This document shows, piece by piece, positions 44,186 to 56,919 of a DNA stretch of 64,000 nt. Where the stretch lies: the NCBI GenBank assembly GCA_032690845.1, contig CM064422.1, positions 434,001 through 498,000 of the forward strand, written 5' to 3'. A program made the translations under genes and the position numbers. The notes under the pieces were generated by a model. The model saw only the letters and a list, made by a program, of their open reading frames with translations, did no database searches and was not told the DNA's origin. Within the stretch, counting starts at the first letter, position 1. Each line of letters starts with the position of its first letter. This DNA comes from Eleusine coracana subsp. coracana. Taxonomy: Eukaryota > Streptophyta > Magnoliopsida > Poales > Poaceae.

Positions 44186-44734
44186 CTTGCTGGATCTTTG
44201 ACGATATATGTTTTGTTCACCGTTTCATAGGCATGTTTCAATAATGCGGCTGGGAAATGATCAGTCATTGATCCATGTTTCATTTACACGGCATCCAGCC
44301 GCAATGCTATCACCGCCGCATTTACTTTCTGCCAAAATGTTGCGTAGCACTAACTTCCTCTTTCCCTTTTCAGGCCGACGAAACGTGATCCAAAAGCGTA
44401 TTACTGTACTATTACGTATCTACGACATACATATCATCATGCCCAAGTTGAACGCAACCAAAGCCGCAGCGTTAGCTAGTGGGACACACTTTGTTATCAC
44501 GTCGTACAGTACAGTACGGTGGATTCCTTTTTCTTTTTCTTTTTCGAGCAAACCCGATGGATTCTTTATAATTTGTTGAGCAACAACAAAAGCGCACACG
44601 CACCACTTGATGTGTCAGCTTCAACTTTTTTTTTTGGTTACAGGAATCAGCTTCATCATCAGCTAATAATATAGTGGAAAGTAGGTAAGATGTCAAGATG
44701 ATCACCAGTTGCTAGTTGCGACTTGCAACGAGGG

Positions 44735-44880
44735 TCAGAGGGGATGGAGGCCCATTACACCGAGGTCTAGCCCAATCTACCGTGATAAAACGAGTCAGCC
44801 CAATGCACCGGAAAAGACGTTGGGCCTAAATTCCCGTAAAGGTAGAAAGTAGGTAGGCCCATAAAGAGATCCGCGGTGAG
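44735..44880 (+). promoter_or_regulatory. Cluster of GCCCA/TGGGC elements upstream of the AFG1-like gene
   Basis: Within about 130 bases there are five such words: GAGGCCCATTA, TAGCCCAATC, CAGCCCAATG, GTTGGGCCTAAA and TAGGCCCATAAA. This density is typical of site II-type promoters of plant genes for mitochondrial proteins. Function inferred. Confidence 0.55.
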
Positions 44881-44990
44881 GAACGAGGCCGCGTCACCTC
44901 CTCCGTCCTCGACAAAGGAGGAGCAGCAGCAGCACGCGGAGGGGAAGTCCCACTAGTCAGGAACCCGCGCCACCCCGGCGACGCCCACCG

Positions 44991-47900
44991 ATGTTACTCC
45001 GCCAGCTGCACGCCGGCGTCCCCCGCGGATCGCTCGCCTCCGTCGCAGCTCTTCTCCATGTGGCGCCGCGCGCTCGGCTGCCGTCTGTGGGACTCCTCCG
45101 TCGCCTCCACGACGCGGCGGGAGACGGCACCACCTCTTCCGGCGACGGGATGAGGACAGGTACCACGCGATCCGACCCCTCTCTTGCTCGGTCCGATGAA
45201 ATTGGTGGTTCCCTAGTATCGCCGTGGTACAGTACACTGCTGATCGATTGTTCTATATAGCTGTATACACACGCCGCACCGTCAATCAGTGATCAATCAG
45301 AATTTCATCTGTGTCCGTTACTAAAAAAAACATTTCGTACGCCCTTGCAATTTGAATTTTCTATTGCCGGCGTTGTTACAGAGCATCATCAAATTACCAG
45401 CATCGCGAATTTTCCACAGCGACGAGGCCTTAGCATACTTGTATTACTTATTACTCTGAAACTTCTTCATCAGCGACAGAATTGCATCTGTTGTCTGCTC
45501 TTTGCGAACCTGCATTTCTCAAATCTCACGACTACATTTTGTATTGTGATTAATTTTGTATTCTCATACTCTTGTGTTCTGTCTGAAGGTCCTCTTACGC
45601 TCTACAGGAATTTAGTAAACCAAGGGAAACTCACCCATGACGTCTATCAAGAAAACGTTGCCACTGAACTACAGAAGTTACTTAGAAGACTTGAACAGTA
45701 CGAGATGGAAATGGAAGATTACCATGTAAGTCGTACCTTACATACCTTTTGCTTATGTTCAGTATGATAACTTTCTCACTTCTTGTACCTTACATGAAGT
45801 GCAGACAAGGCTTTCAACTTGGGACGATAGCAGGGAGAAACATAGGAGGAAGCTTCTTGTTGAAGAAGCTGAAGATAAACAGCGTGATGGTGTATGGATA
45901 GATGAAAAAAGGGGATTTATTGACAAGTTGGTTATGCGGTAGTTAACTAAGCTGTCTAGGATTTCAGATTTTAAGTTTGCTCTACAATTAACTCAACATG
46001 TTGAATGTTTTTTCACACACACACAAAAAAAATGTTGAATGTTAACAAGTCTTTTGGTGATTGTACACCAGGAGGAGAAGAAGCATTGAACCTGGAGTTG
46101 GAAAGTGGGTCTCATACCTGAACCGAGAGAAGAAACTTGATACATTGGTTGGTCAGAGGCCAATCGCACCTGTTGCTCCTAAGGGATTGTATCTGTACGG
46201 AAATGTTGGAAGTGGTAATCTACCTTTTACCATGCAGTATGCTCAAAATAAGCAAATATCTGCTCAGATAGGATTTTTCCTTTATATTAGCTTTTTAGCA
46301 TGGCCTAGTGAAAAAATAAAATTATGTACCATGTGGAGCACTGTTTGTTTTCTGAATGATTAGTTTGTCGCTTATATATTCCATCAAAATGAGCAATTTA
46401 TTATGCTTAGATTTGTTCTCTCTATTAGTTTTCCGGGCAATTCCAAATAAATGAGGACATAATTGTTGTATTCAGTCATAGCCCTTCATTAAAAAAAAAA
46501 CAGATAGAAGCTTACCATGTGGTCATTATCGGTTTTTTGAATAATTATTCTATCACTTCTTTTAATCCCAAGGTGCAAACTCTATACAGGGAAGACAATG
46601 TTGATGGACATGTTCTATGGGGCTACTGAAGGTGTTATCAAACACAGGAGGAGATTTCACTTTCATGAGGTAACTTTATAATTATTGATTACTGTTTTAT
46701 CATTCAGCTTTAACCTGATACAACCATTGTGTATCTTGAGAACAGTTTCTCACTAAGTAGTAATATTTTGTCGACACTATCTGAACTGTTTTTTTTTTTC
46801 GAGCAAAAATCTGCCTGAACTCTTTTACACAGTATGGCTTGGCAAGCTGACAATAATGCATAACGTTGGGATACTTCTTTGATTCAGGCCATGCTTGAAA
46901 TACACGATCATATGCATGATGTTTGGAAGACACGTGAAGATGACAAATCTGATCAGTCAAATGCTTTCAGTTGGATATCCCACCTCCCTTTTGATGCAAA
47001 AATCAAGGAGTGGCTGATTGGAGAAGAGAAGTACAAACAAGAGACACAACAAAAGCATATTCTTCTGGCTGTTGCTGACAGGTTTCTGGTTGACAGACAG
47101 GCAAATAAAACCGGAGCAAGCATTCTATGCTTTGATGAGATACAGGTACCCTTTGTGAAATGTTGAATATGATAGTCCTTTTTTTCATGTTATCTTCCAA
47201 AAATAGGGAATTGGCGTTTCTTTCATAGCAGCCTACTTACTAAACTTGCAAAATTGGCTGGGTATAAATAAACAATGGTTTTAGTGAATACCATTGGTTG
47301 CGTACGGTAACAATACTTAGCATTACTCTAACTTTAAACTGTTAATTCAGCTTATTCTTCCCTGGAAAATTAGTCACTTCATCTGATAAAACATAACAAG
47401 GAAAATTGATGCTCATGTATTTAGCAAGCTCTTCATTTTCTTTAGACTTTTCTTTCTATATACTTCTTTCTGTGTACTATGTTTATGTAATAATTTATTT
47501 AATACCCCTACAACCTAGTTTTTTTAAAAAAAAAAACACTGACGAAGCTCATTTGTGCAGACTATCGATGTGTTTGCTGTTGTGGCTCTTTCTGGCATTC
47601 TAAGCAGATTGCTAAGTACAGGGACTGTACTCGTAGCAACCAGTAATAAAGCACCTGAAGATCTGAATCAGGCAGGTTAAAGTGACTATTTCTCATTTCC
47701 CTATTTTGTATTTTTTGGATTATTTGTTTTTCCATTTTCTTCATAACCATTCCAAGTTAAAGCACTTTAGTACTGCATTTTTTTTATCTTTTTGTTAGTC
47801 CTGTTGGTTTTGTAGGATGGCATGCAGAGGGACATCTTCCTTGAATTATTGTCAAAATTGGATGAAAACTGCAGTAAGATTCTTGTTGGAACTGAAAAGG

Positions 47901-50434
47901 ATTATCGCCGCCTAATTCCAACAGAAGGTTCAACTCAGGTTGGCTCTCAATTTTTTATTTATCATATTATTTTAAGAACTTATCTAGGAGTGTTAGCATT
48001 CAGTTAAAGAGGTATCGTAGTGAAGGTGAGGCTAATTCCAATAGAAGGTTCATCTCAGGTTGGCTCCCAATTATTTATTTATCATATTATTTTAAAAAAT
48101 TATCTAGGCATACTAGAATTCAGTTAAAGAGGTATCATAGTGAAGGTGAGGCTACTATACAACCTCTTTACAAGTCCTATGCAATGTTGGAGATCAGTGA
48201 CACTGGACCTGCATAAATGTGCTGTTTTTTTTAGATAAATTTGCTGCCTATCCTGTCCCATTAGAATAAGATTTCTCATAGCGATTATCCCACCATGGTG
48301 GTGAGCACACAAGTTTTGTGCTATGAAGTATGTCTAAGGGTTTTAAAAAGCATTTGTTGTGGGTGTCAAATGCTGGTTCACTCTGAGTATTTGGTTTATC
48401 ATGGTCTAACAGTCAAACATTGCTGAACAGTCGGCAGGTTCATTACTTTTGGCCTCTCACTTCTGACACTAGAAGCATGTTTGAAGCTACATGGCATGAC
48501 ACAATTAATCAAACAGGAGGAAACATTATTTCTGTCACCATTCCTGTAATGTTTGGAAGGTACGCCATTGAACAAAGCATCTCTGTCTGTGCCAGTGGAA
48601 ATAAATCAGATTAACTTCAATGTCATGTGGACAGGTCTATTGAGATTCCTCAGAGCTGTAATGGTGTGGCGAGGTTTGACTTTGAGTATCTATGTGGTCG
48701 TCCAGTAATATCTCACTCTCTTTATTTTACATTTGTTAAAATTCAGTCTAGACAGAGAGAAAGAAAGCTATCATGGCACTTTGAGCTTAAAAAATATGAG
48801 AGCATTTTTTATATCTCCTTTGCTACTTTAGTGTGGAACATTGAACTAAATTATGATCTCAGTACACGCATATTTGAAATTATGGAACAAAATTTGATCT
48901 CAGACAATATATAAATTTTTATAAGACCCAATGGGATGGGCTCAGCTGGTATAAATTTATCAATTTTTTTTTATTATTAGCACTGTAGCTATATTTGTAA
49001 TGGACTGTTCATTCTTATACTCAGGTCGGAGCTGCAGATTATATAGCAATAGCTAGAAACTATCATACAATTTTCATATCCGATGTTCCAGCAATGAGTA
49101 TGAAGATCCGTGACAAGGTATTCCTCCACCTGCTACTTTAAAGTCACTTGTTTGGTTATGGGGTATGATAATTCTGATGCTGCTGGCAGACTGGATCATT
49201 GAAGCCTACAGAAGTACTACAGTTTGAAATGTATTCTAAAAAAATATCAGAAACAAAATAAAATGTTGTGACTCTAGAATGCTGGATAGCAAGGAAGGGC
49301 TATCTAGATAAGTATGCTAGGATGGAATGATAGAGTTGATCTGAGTTGAGACTTGAGGGCTTTCAGTTGATATTACAAATGTATGGTTTATTTTGAAGAA
49401 CGTGCAAAGCACGTTTTTCTCATTTAAGACATTGTGACAGTCCCTTTTGATCAATTTACTATACTGAACTGATATGCAGCGAGAATTAATTAGTACTATA
49501 TCTTGCTGAAACATTATTCTGTCTCTCCCACCCCCACACATCTTTGCTAATATTGTGACTCATTTTAGGCAAGAAGGTTTATCACACTTATTGACGAGCT
49601 GTATAATTACCACTGTCGACTTGTATGTCTTGCTTCCTCATCCATTGATGATCTTTTCCAAGGAACTGAAGAAGGACCACTTTTTGATTTGGAGAGGTAA
49701 CATTCAGTAACCCATTCTTTACTATGTAAAGTCATATATTACACAATTCCAAATGAGTACATGCAATTTTGTATTCAACAGTACTCTGATAGCAAGGATT
49801 TAACTTGATCTTTGCAAGAATGGTGAACTAACATGCATGGCTTGATGAGCTCCATTATACGGAAATGTTTGAGATGTGGGTGATAGGGAAATGTTCGTTG
49901 CGTGGTTTTTCTGCTTGTCCACAAAATTTTGGATATAAAAGACTGTATTTCAGTTTCACTGGAATGAGAACGAACTTTCACACTGGACGTGGTATTATGC
50001 AGTTTCCAGTTTGAAACTGAATCCGAAGGAACAAAGCTGAGGAGAGATGTTTTAGCAGAAGGCAAAGTCGGCTCAGCGCCTTCTACTAGCAATCTAGTGT
50101 CAATATTGTCTGGTCAAGAAGAGTTGTTTGCATTCCGCAGGGCGGTGAGTAACAAACGTTCTTACCTGTTGTGTGCAAATAGTTTCTACTTTCCGGAGAT
50201 GATTCATTGCAGAGTACTTACTTTTTTGAACTTATATCATTGGAAGCATTCAGCGTTCCCTTCATTGGTTTCAGTTATGTGATGGGGCATCTTGTTTTGC
50301 AGATATCTCGGCTTATCGAAATGCAGACCCCACTGTATCTGGAGCGTGCACAACAAGCCCACCCCTCCTTCCAACAGCAGGGTCCTGCTCTTGCAAGCAA
50401 TCGGATTGTTTCTCAGCCTGCCCCGTCCGTTTGA
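44991..50434 (+). CDS. AFG1-like AAA ATPase, probably mitochondrial
   Basis: Fourteen exons encode 613 residues: 44991-45159, 45589-45725, 45805-45938, 46072-46214, 46590-46669, 46888-47145, 47561-47671, 47816-47938, 48438-48559, 48635-48704, 49025-49117, 49569-49696, 50003-50144 and 50303-50434. Phase is continuous throughout. Yeast Afg1 and animal LACE1/AFG1L are mitochondrial inner-membrane AAA proteins involved in quality control of respiratory-chain subunits. The first about 50 residues are Arg/Ala/Leu-rich, a likely mitochondrial presequence. The Walker A GNVGSGKT (190-197) is split by intron 4. The family block RRRFHFHEAMLEIHDHMH follows, then Walker B ILCFDE (300-305), TSNKAPEDLN with the sensor Asn, HYFWPL, and FDFEYLCGRPVGAADYIAIA. 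The C-terminal GPLFDLE...LFAFRRAISRLIEMQT is typical. Intron 7 uses a GC donor, and intron 8 carries a duplicated donor. Confidence 0.94.
47911..48150. repeat. 120-base tandem duplication spanning the exon 8 donor of the AFG1-like gene
   Basis: Unit 1 (47911-48030) starts inside exon 8 and includes its last 28 coding bases and the donor; unit 2 (48031-48150) repeats the whole block with about 10 differences. Shared words include GAAGGTTCA.CTCAGGTTGGCT, TATTTATCATATTATTTTAA and CAGTTAAAGAGGTATC.TAGTG. A second CAG|GTTGGC donor therefore sits at 48058/48059. Confidence 0.92.
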
Positions 50435-52989
50435 GTTGATTTGATAGGCACCATTCTCGTGCTGTAACATTTAATTTTTTTATTTATTTTTACATGCGAA
50501 CTTTATTCATTTGGTAAAGCAAGCAATAATGTTATGAGAACCCATACCTGCTGAAATTGCAGTAAATGCTACAAGCAAGGCAATGGTTATTCATTTGTGA
50601 TTCTGTGCAATGTTGCATGTGACGCGAGATGCGATGTTGCTTTCATCAGTTCAAAAATAAGAAAAAGAAGAAATGTAGCTCTCACGGATATCGACATTAT
50701 TGATTTCTCTGCTTGTTGCTACCGGCACATTTTTTCCTCGACTAAAGACAAATGGAAAACTACGCGGCAGCTATACAAGGAACGACATCTTACCATAGCT
50801 GCTTTAGCTGTCACCCAAGGCTGGAAACCAAGCGAAACAGAGGTGGCATGGTTACTGCCAAGCTTGTAGGAGACAATATGGCCGTTTGGTCTATTTCAGT
50901 GTTTTCTGTTCGCTCCCGCATATAAAATTGTGTCCTTGAGCTCGCTGAAGATTAGTTCCCGGCCTTCTCGGTTCAGTGATCCGACTAATGGTCATATTTG
51001 CATTGACCTTCAGTTCAAAATTACTGAAGAACTAGTACGTCAGGAAAACACATTATTTCTCCAGCCAAACTTGAATTGAAGATCTATCACTAGCTACATG
51101 TGACTATTAATAAATACAGTAATGAAGTAGTAGTAGCAGTGGACAAGAGTACATGAACAATGGGCATCGGATCACATCCTGTTTCAGGAGACGGGGGAGA
51201 CTGCATCATCGGATTCTCCTTGTTTCCTCGTGTCCTTGCAGTAGTACCGCCCATTGAACAGCAAGTCAGCAGTTGGTCGCTACTGTAATTTATACTCTTC
51301 ACATGTTCATGGCGCCGCCCATAAGTCGTTTGAATTGGAAGCAGTGCTGGTCAATGGGGACTTGATTAGGGCCGGTTCTCTCATGTGAGAGCTTCGGTAC
51401 ATTGATGCTTTATTCTTCCTTTTCTTTTCACTTCTTTTAGAATAGTTATAAGCGTTGAAGCGGGGCACATGGTTACTCCATGTGACCTGCAATTGATTGT
51501 TGCCTTCAGCTCATGCAACTAGCAGTACTATATATGCCCATCTAATATAATCTCTACTGAAAGGGATTAATCTTTTCTCTCTCTTTTTTTCCCTAAGAAA
51601 TTAAAAGGGGATCGTGGAGGAAGAAGAGGAGAAGGTTTCAGTAGTGCAGGTGAGATCGATGCACGCATTGCAACTTGCAAAGCTTCGTTGTGTTGACAAT
51701 CATGCACGGATTATTTGGTTGTAAAGGGAATCTCTTCAGACAGATATTTCACTGTTTGGTTCAGTCGTCGTGTCAGAATCACGGAATATATAGTGATAGT
51801 AGCTTATTAATTGAGTAGCATAAGAGGACGACGTATATATATATAATGGGAGGGATTCAAAATTCAAATTACAAACACGATCGATCGAGGAAGACAGGGG
51901 AGAACAACTCCATGTGCAGCTGATTTGTCAGCATTTCCTGATATGTAATTCCCGTCGTCCCATGCATATGCAAGTTGGCCGGCGGATTGCTGCCTCCCAA
52001 ACGCGGCGCATAAAACCGACTTTTTTGCTTCGGACCCCGCGGGCTCAGCATACGCAGCCTCTTTTCTTGTAGCGCTACTGTATTATTGTATTTTCTTTTT
52101 CAAGGGCATCAGCACAGCTCTCAATAAATCTTTCAGTTTTCCTCTAGTTTACATGTGATGTCGACTCCGAGAAAGAAAACCTTTTATGCTTCTTCTCTTT
52201 TTTCCCCCTCATGTGATGTTGTCATCTCACGACATGGATACACCGCCCATGCATAGCGTGCACAAGACCGAATTAAGCAGCAGTATGCGTCATGAACAAA
52301 GTAAGGACAAGCTAAGGTTGTTGGGCGGTAGCTAAACGGATATGCTTCTCTTCCTCCAGTTCATCATTCCCCGTCCTAACCCCCCCCCCCCCCCCCTCCT
52401 CCCCCAGTATAGTAACAGTTCCATCCATCCAGCCTGTGATTCATTGATTGCATTTGGGTCTAATAAACCTCAGCAAAATAAAATCTTTTATTTGCCTCCC
52501 CCCCCCCCCCCCCCCCCAAAAAAATAAAAAAAGGACCAACTTCATCCAGTAAGCAAGGGCACAGATGTCTTTACTGGTATTTTCTAGCCTGTACTAGTAG
52601 TAGATAATTTGTATTGGCAGTGACAGAATGGAATGGCATCCAACGATCTTTTGAGAAAAAAATGTGAAAACAATGAAAGCAACAGCAGCAAACGCCAATT
52701 GGCGTCGCAGTGGCAGATCCGGTAAATTTTCTGTAACAAGGAGCATCTTTTCCTAAGCCCTTGGCTATAAATCGAAGAGGACAGCTCACACCAGCTCCTC
52801 CTCGTTCGCTGACAGGTGGAGTGGAGCGCCTGTCTGTCTGATAGGTGGGTCCCAGCCAAAGGCTTCCTCCTCGGCTCCTCGCATCACCACTAGCACATTC
52901 CAAAACCTAGAAAGCTCTCTGCTGCCGATCCACGGGCTGCTCCTCAATCCGCCGCGGAGTGGCGCTCCCTTCTATCCATTTCCTGGCTG
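50435..52989. other. Intergenic region, no well-supported gene
   Basis: The first about 150 bases are a presumed AFG1 3' untranslated region. Minus-strand open stretches at 51307-51492 and 51090-51302 were examined; one is mentioned as a low-confidence finding. Two poly-C runs (about 52380-52396 and 52498-52517) and a TATATATA run at about 51834-51844 stand out. From about 52880 the sequence becomes the leader of the DCD-domain gene. Confidence 0.45.
52380..52517. repeat. Two long poly-C tracts about 100 bases apart
   Basis: Runs of about 17 C (52380-52396) and 20 C (52498-52517) lie about 840 bases upstream of the DCD-protein start, the second followed by an A-rich stretch. Such tracts are unstable and may also hide sequencing error. 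Confidence 0.9.
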
Positions 52990-53329
52990 GTAAGCGATTC
53001 GCTTCAACCCTAGCTTCCTTCATTGGGTGGATTCCCGCGTCGTTTGTGCCGTTTGCAATCAGATCCAAGTCTCCCTCCCTTCCCCCATTCAGTTCAATTT
53101 TCTTATGAATTCGGGATTAGGCTTCTTCGTCTCCAGCGTTCCGAGTCCCGTGTGTGATTGGCGGAATCGTAGGCCCTTCGATCTGTTTTCCAGTAGACGC
53201 GACAGTAGCATTATGTTCTGAGATTGATTTCTTGTTGGCACTTGGCAGTCGGGGATCTTGTATGTAGTCCATATGTCTATTTGGTGACTTGAAACCTGTT
53301 AACTCATACCCTTTTTTTTTCTTGTAAAG
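52990..53329 (+). other. 5'-UTR intron of the DCD-domain gene
   Basis: A CTGGCTG|GTAAGC donor at 52990 and a poly-T tract followed by TTGTAAAG at about 53329 (or AAG three bases on) frame an intron ending about 28 bases before the ATG at 53358. It is T-rich with no ORF. Leader introns of this kind often boost expression in grasses. Prediction from splice words only. Confidence 0.5.
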
Positions 53330-53357
53330 AAGGCTGAGAGATTGAGCTGAACAAGTT

Positions 53358-55658
53358 ATGGACAACCTGTGGCATCTGGGCGATGAGCTCCGTGGGCAAC
53401 CAAAGGTAGTGGAGGACCGTCAGTGGTCTCTCATGACGTCCAAGCTCGCTGAGATCACCAGGTCGAAGGGTGACATGATGAATGACTTCGATTATGGCCG
53501 GATGAACACTGTTCCTGATGTCAAGCAGTGGGATAAGATGTCCTATCACCACGACGACGGCAGGATGGACCACCTCAATCTTGGCCTCATGAACTTGGAC
53601 CTGAAAATGAATGATCTCAAGATGAATGAGGCTGCTGTGAAGAACCCTTTCCGCAACGTGCCCTACAACATGAACCCGATGTACCCCAAGGGTAGCAACG
53701 GCAATGTTAATGCATTCAAGATGAATGTTGGCATCAACAAGTACTCCAGCAGTCTCAATGGAAAAGAAGCAAATGGAAAGCACAGTGGTGGTAACAACAA
53801 TGGAAGCAATAGCAATGGAAACAACAACAACAACTCTGCCGTTGACAAGCGCTTCAAGACATTGCCAACGAGTGAGATGCTGCCAAGGAATGAAGTTCTT
53901 GGTGGATATATCTTTGTCTGCAACAATGATACCATGCAGGAGGATCTCAAGAGGCAGCTTTTTGGTACGTGTTGTATCTCCTCACAAATCACGACATGTA
54001 TTTTGAATTTGATATAAATTTAAAATTCTGAATATGCCTGTTGATAATAGCATCTCAAGATCTGTTCTCCTGCAGGATTGCCTGCAAGATATCGTGATTC
54101 AGTCCGAGCAATTACTCCTGGCCTGCCTCTTTTCCTCTATAACTACACAACTCATCAGCTTCATGGTGTTTTTGAGGTGCGTGATTACAGTTATTTGCTG
54201 AATCTGTTAAATTTCTTTTTGCTTTTCATACATAAAGCATAAATGGACATACAGCTAAATGGAAATTGCATTGGGGTTTGTCAATTTAACTTCTAACAAG
54301 ATGCTTACTTTTAGCCTAGTTTGCCTATTTTCTCTCATGCCTTTACATATATTTTCATCAAGCCAAGAATTTGAATAAACTGAGAAAAACATTAAAGTAA
54401 ACGAGTATAATCTCAATTTTCCAGATACTAAAGCATATGCAATTATAGCGACTGAGAATCATGAATATAGCATACATGTATCTTAGCTTTTAGGTGGGTT
54501 CCTTGACCCCAATGCATGTGCTATTTGAATGGCCTGCTTTCGCTAGTATTTGATTCCTGTTGGTTACTATTAGCCCTGTTATATTATTTCACATGTTTTC
54601 TAGCCTTCAATCGACTGAAAGCTTTCAGTTGATAGTTTGTTACTTTGCATTTTGATTTTTTCTTTTATAGGATTTTTGTATAATAATTGTAAACTATTGG
54701 ATCTAGATCTAATGGCTTAAAGAGGTGACTGAAAGTTGCCCAAACTTTCTAGCCTTGCCCAGTTGAGGATCATTCTTATCATGCCCCTAGTCTTTTATGC
54801 TTCTGTACAATGCTGATGTAATTATGCACTTTTTTTTGGGGCTTCATTTTATTGTTGGACTTAGATTAGCATCTATATAAATATAGCTAAATAATCATTG
54901 TTGTTGGCTCATTTCTGTTAGGTCACCTCAATAGATCCACATTTTAGTTGGATACACTAATTGAATTTTTCTATATTATGTTTTAATGTCCACATTGCAC
55001 CTTGGTATAAACCTATCAGCTTATTTTCTTTTGCTTTTCTGAACAACTTTGCTTAGGCTGCCAGTTTTGGTGGGTCTAATATTGATCCCACTGCATGGGA
55101 GGATAAAAAGTGTAAAGGTGAATCCAGATTTCCAGCACAGGTACGGACAACATGATGTTTGTTTATTTCTCTTTATATCTCCTGATTTACGCTCTGACAT
55201 CTTTATCATACTAGGTGAGGATCCGTGTTAGGAAGGTTTGCAAGCCATTGGAAGAGGATTCCTTCAGGCCAGTTTTACACCATTATGATGGACCCAAGTT
55301 TCGCCTTGAGCTCTCCATATCAGAGGTAGCTTATCTTAGCTGTTGAGTATCTGGATTATGGAATGAAAGATTGCCAGCTCCTTCCTACGAATAAACTTTC
55401 TTATGATTGAAATATGTTGCTTTTCAGATCCCTTCTATATGCTTGATTATTTTGGGTCATGTGAACATGCAACAGATCTGTTTTAAATCACAAACTAAAA
55501 AAATGTCACAACTGTTTAAACAGTCACCCTTTTGAGCACATTCTGAGCCATACTAAAGCATAATCCTGTCTCTTATTTACAGCAAAATTGTTATTCTTTT
55601 TCTCCCTTGCAATTCCATGCTACACTGTTTTTTTCTTGCCGAACTTTTTTTTTTTTGT

Positions 55659-55689
<31 letters not shown>

Positions 55690-55882
55690 GGCACGGGAAA
55701 TATTATATAGGGCTAGGCATGTCTTTTTTTTTTTCACAATGCATAATTGTATCTTGTAGTTATGTTGCCTGTTATGGTGAAATGCTTATTGATACAGAAG
55801 TTCTGTAATTGTTTCCCTTGTCACTAAATTGGATTTGCAGACCTTGTCACTACTAGACCTGTGCGAGAAGGAAGGCATCTGA
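53358..55882 (+). CDS. DCD-domain N-rich protein (NRP/B2-type)
   Basis: Five exons, 53358-53964, 54076-54176, 55057-55140, 55215-55325 and 55841-55882, encode 314 residues. The N-terminal half is Asn/Met/Lys-rich and low complexity, with repeated LNLGLMNLDLKMNDLKMNEA-like phrases and an Asn run (GGNNNGSNSNGNNNNNS, about residues 144-160). The C-terminal half is the plant DCD (development and cell death) domain. Its blocks are LGGYIFVCNNDTMQEDLKRQ, LFGLPARYRDSVRAITPGLP, LFLYNYTTHQLHGVFEAAS, GGSNIDPTAWED, SRFPAQVRIRVRKVCKPLEE and FRPVLHHYDGPKFRLELS. N-rich proteins of this type (soybean NRPs, Arabidopsis At5g42050) are induced by ER and osmotic stress and relay to programmed cell death. The last exon is only 42 bases (TLSLLDLCEKEGI). 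A leader intron precedes the start. Confidence 0.93.
55645..55691. repeat. T-run, (GT)n and poly-G compound microsatellite in the last intron of the DCD gene
   Basis: A run of about 12 T leads into about eight GT units and then about 20 G. It lies about 150 bases upstream of the last exon. Confidence 0.9.
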
Positions 55883-56919
55883 GGTGTTTGCAGTGGTGGT
55901 TGCCTGAGCTAAAGTAAATATATCATCCTTGTATGTTTTGCGGGTGGTGGTTGGCAATGTTGTGTGGTTGGTTAAGCGCAAGCTGCTGCTGTTGGTTTCA
56001 TTTTCTCTGGAATGTATTTGGAAGGGCCCTCTAAAGCTGTGAGCCTGTCTTTGTAAGTTTGTGATCTTGGAGAAGTTTCTATTTACATGGTGTAGTAGAG
56101 TTCACCCGGAAGGAAGGGAACCCCGAAAGATGGGGCCTGAATACTGTAAGGTTGAAGGTGCATCATGACGCCCCAAAGTAAGGGCAGATGATGTTGTGTC
56201 CGTGTGTGTGTTTGTGCTGTACCTTAAAAAAGAGTTGCATTCGCCTTAATGCTATATCATGCGTATTTTCTGTAACCGACTTTTGCATTGTCTGACATGA
56301 TGTTGCAAAATCTTGGAAATTGGTAAGGTTGTTTAAAACATGGTGTCCAGGTTGTGTTGTAGGTGCACCAACTGAACTGCTAAGTGACAGGCTAATGTGA
56401 TTGCATCAGTTGAACTGTTCAGTGACGAGCTGATGTGATTGCTTCAGTTGAACTGCTCAACGGATGCAATCACATTAGTTTGTGCTGTGGGGGCGGATAT
56501 CTTTTGAACACAGTAGATTGTGGATTCTGATCAATCAAATGATCCTGCCTTTTGACAGCCCTTTTTTAGATTTTTAGAAACAAAAAAATGTCTTTTTTTT
56601 AGATTTGACTTATTTTTCTATAAAAATTAGGCAACAACATTAGCAAATATTTCTCTATAAACATTGGCCGCTGGGTGGCGTTGACACAGCCGCTCGTGTG
56701 GTGTCCTGATACATTTTCGCAGAAAGATAATAGGTACAGTATTTTGGCTCCCCTCGTGGCCTCTATGTACGATGTTCAGCAAATATCACTCTGTTATTTA
56801 GGATGAAGAGTATGTACTCAATCCAGCGAGTGGCGCAACAATTAATTGTACATCAGTTATGCGTACAGAGAAAAATGCCATGGCGCTTCAGCTAGAGCAG
56901 ACATCAATTCTTCAGGACA
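55883..56919. other. Convergent 3' flanks of the DCD gene and pantothenate synthetase
   Basis: Presumed 3' untranslated sequence of the DCD gene occupies the first about 350 bases. At about 56366-56482 an approximately 41-base unit (CAGTTGAACTG.TCAGTGACGAGCTGATGTGATTGC type) is repeated and is followed by an inverted copy of CTAATGTGATTGCATC. No gene is seen. Confidence 0.45.

Larger units (their letters stand above)
42313..44990. other. Intergenic region with one retroposon insertion and the AFG1 promoter
   Basis: The first about 450 bases probably include a 3' untranslated region. Scattered ORFs at 43573-43969 and 44208-44579 lack support. A short retroposon with a target-site duplication lies at 43975-44185. 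The promoter of the AFG1-like gene occupies about 44735-44990. Confidence 0.45.

Noticed and set aside
52342..52527. ORF rich in Pro
   Set aside because: It arises from reading through two poly-C tracts and is not a protein gene.
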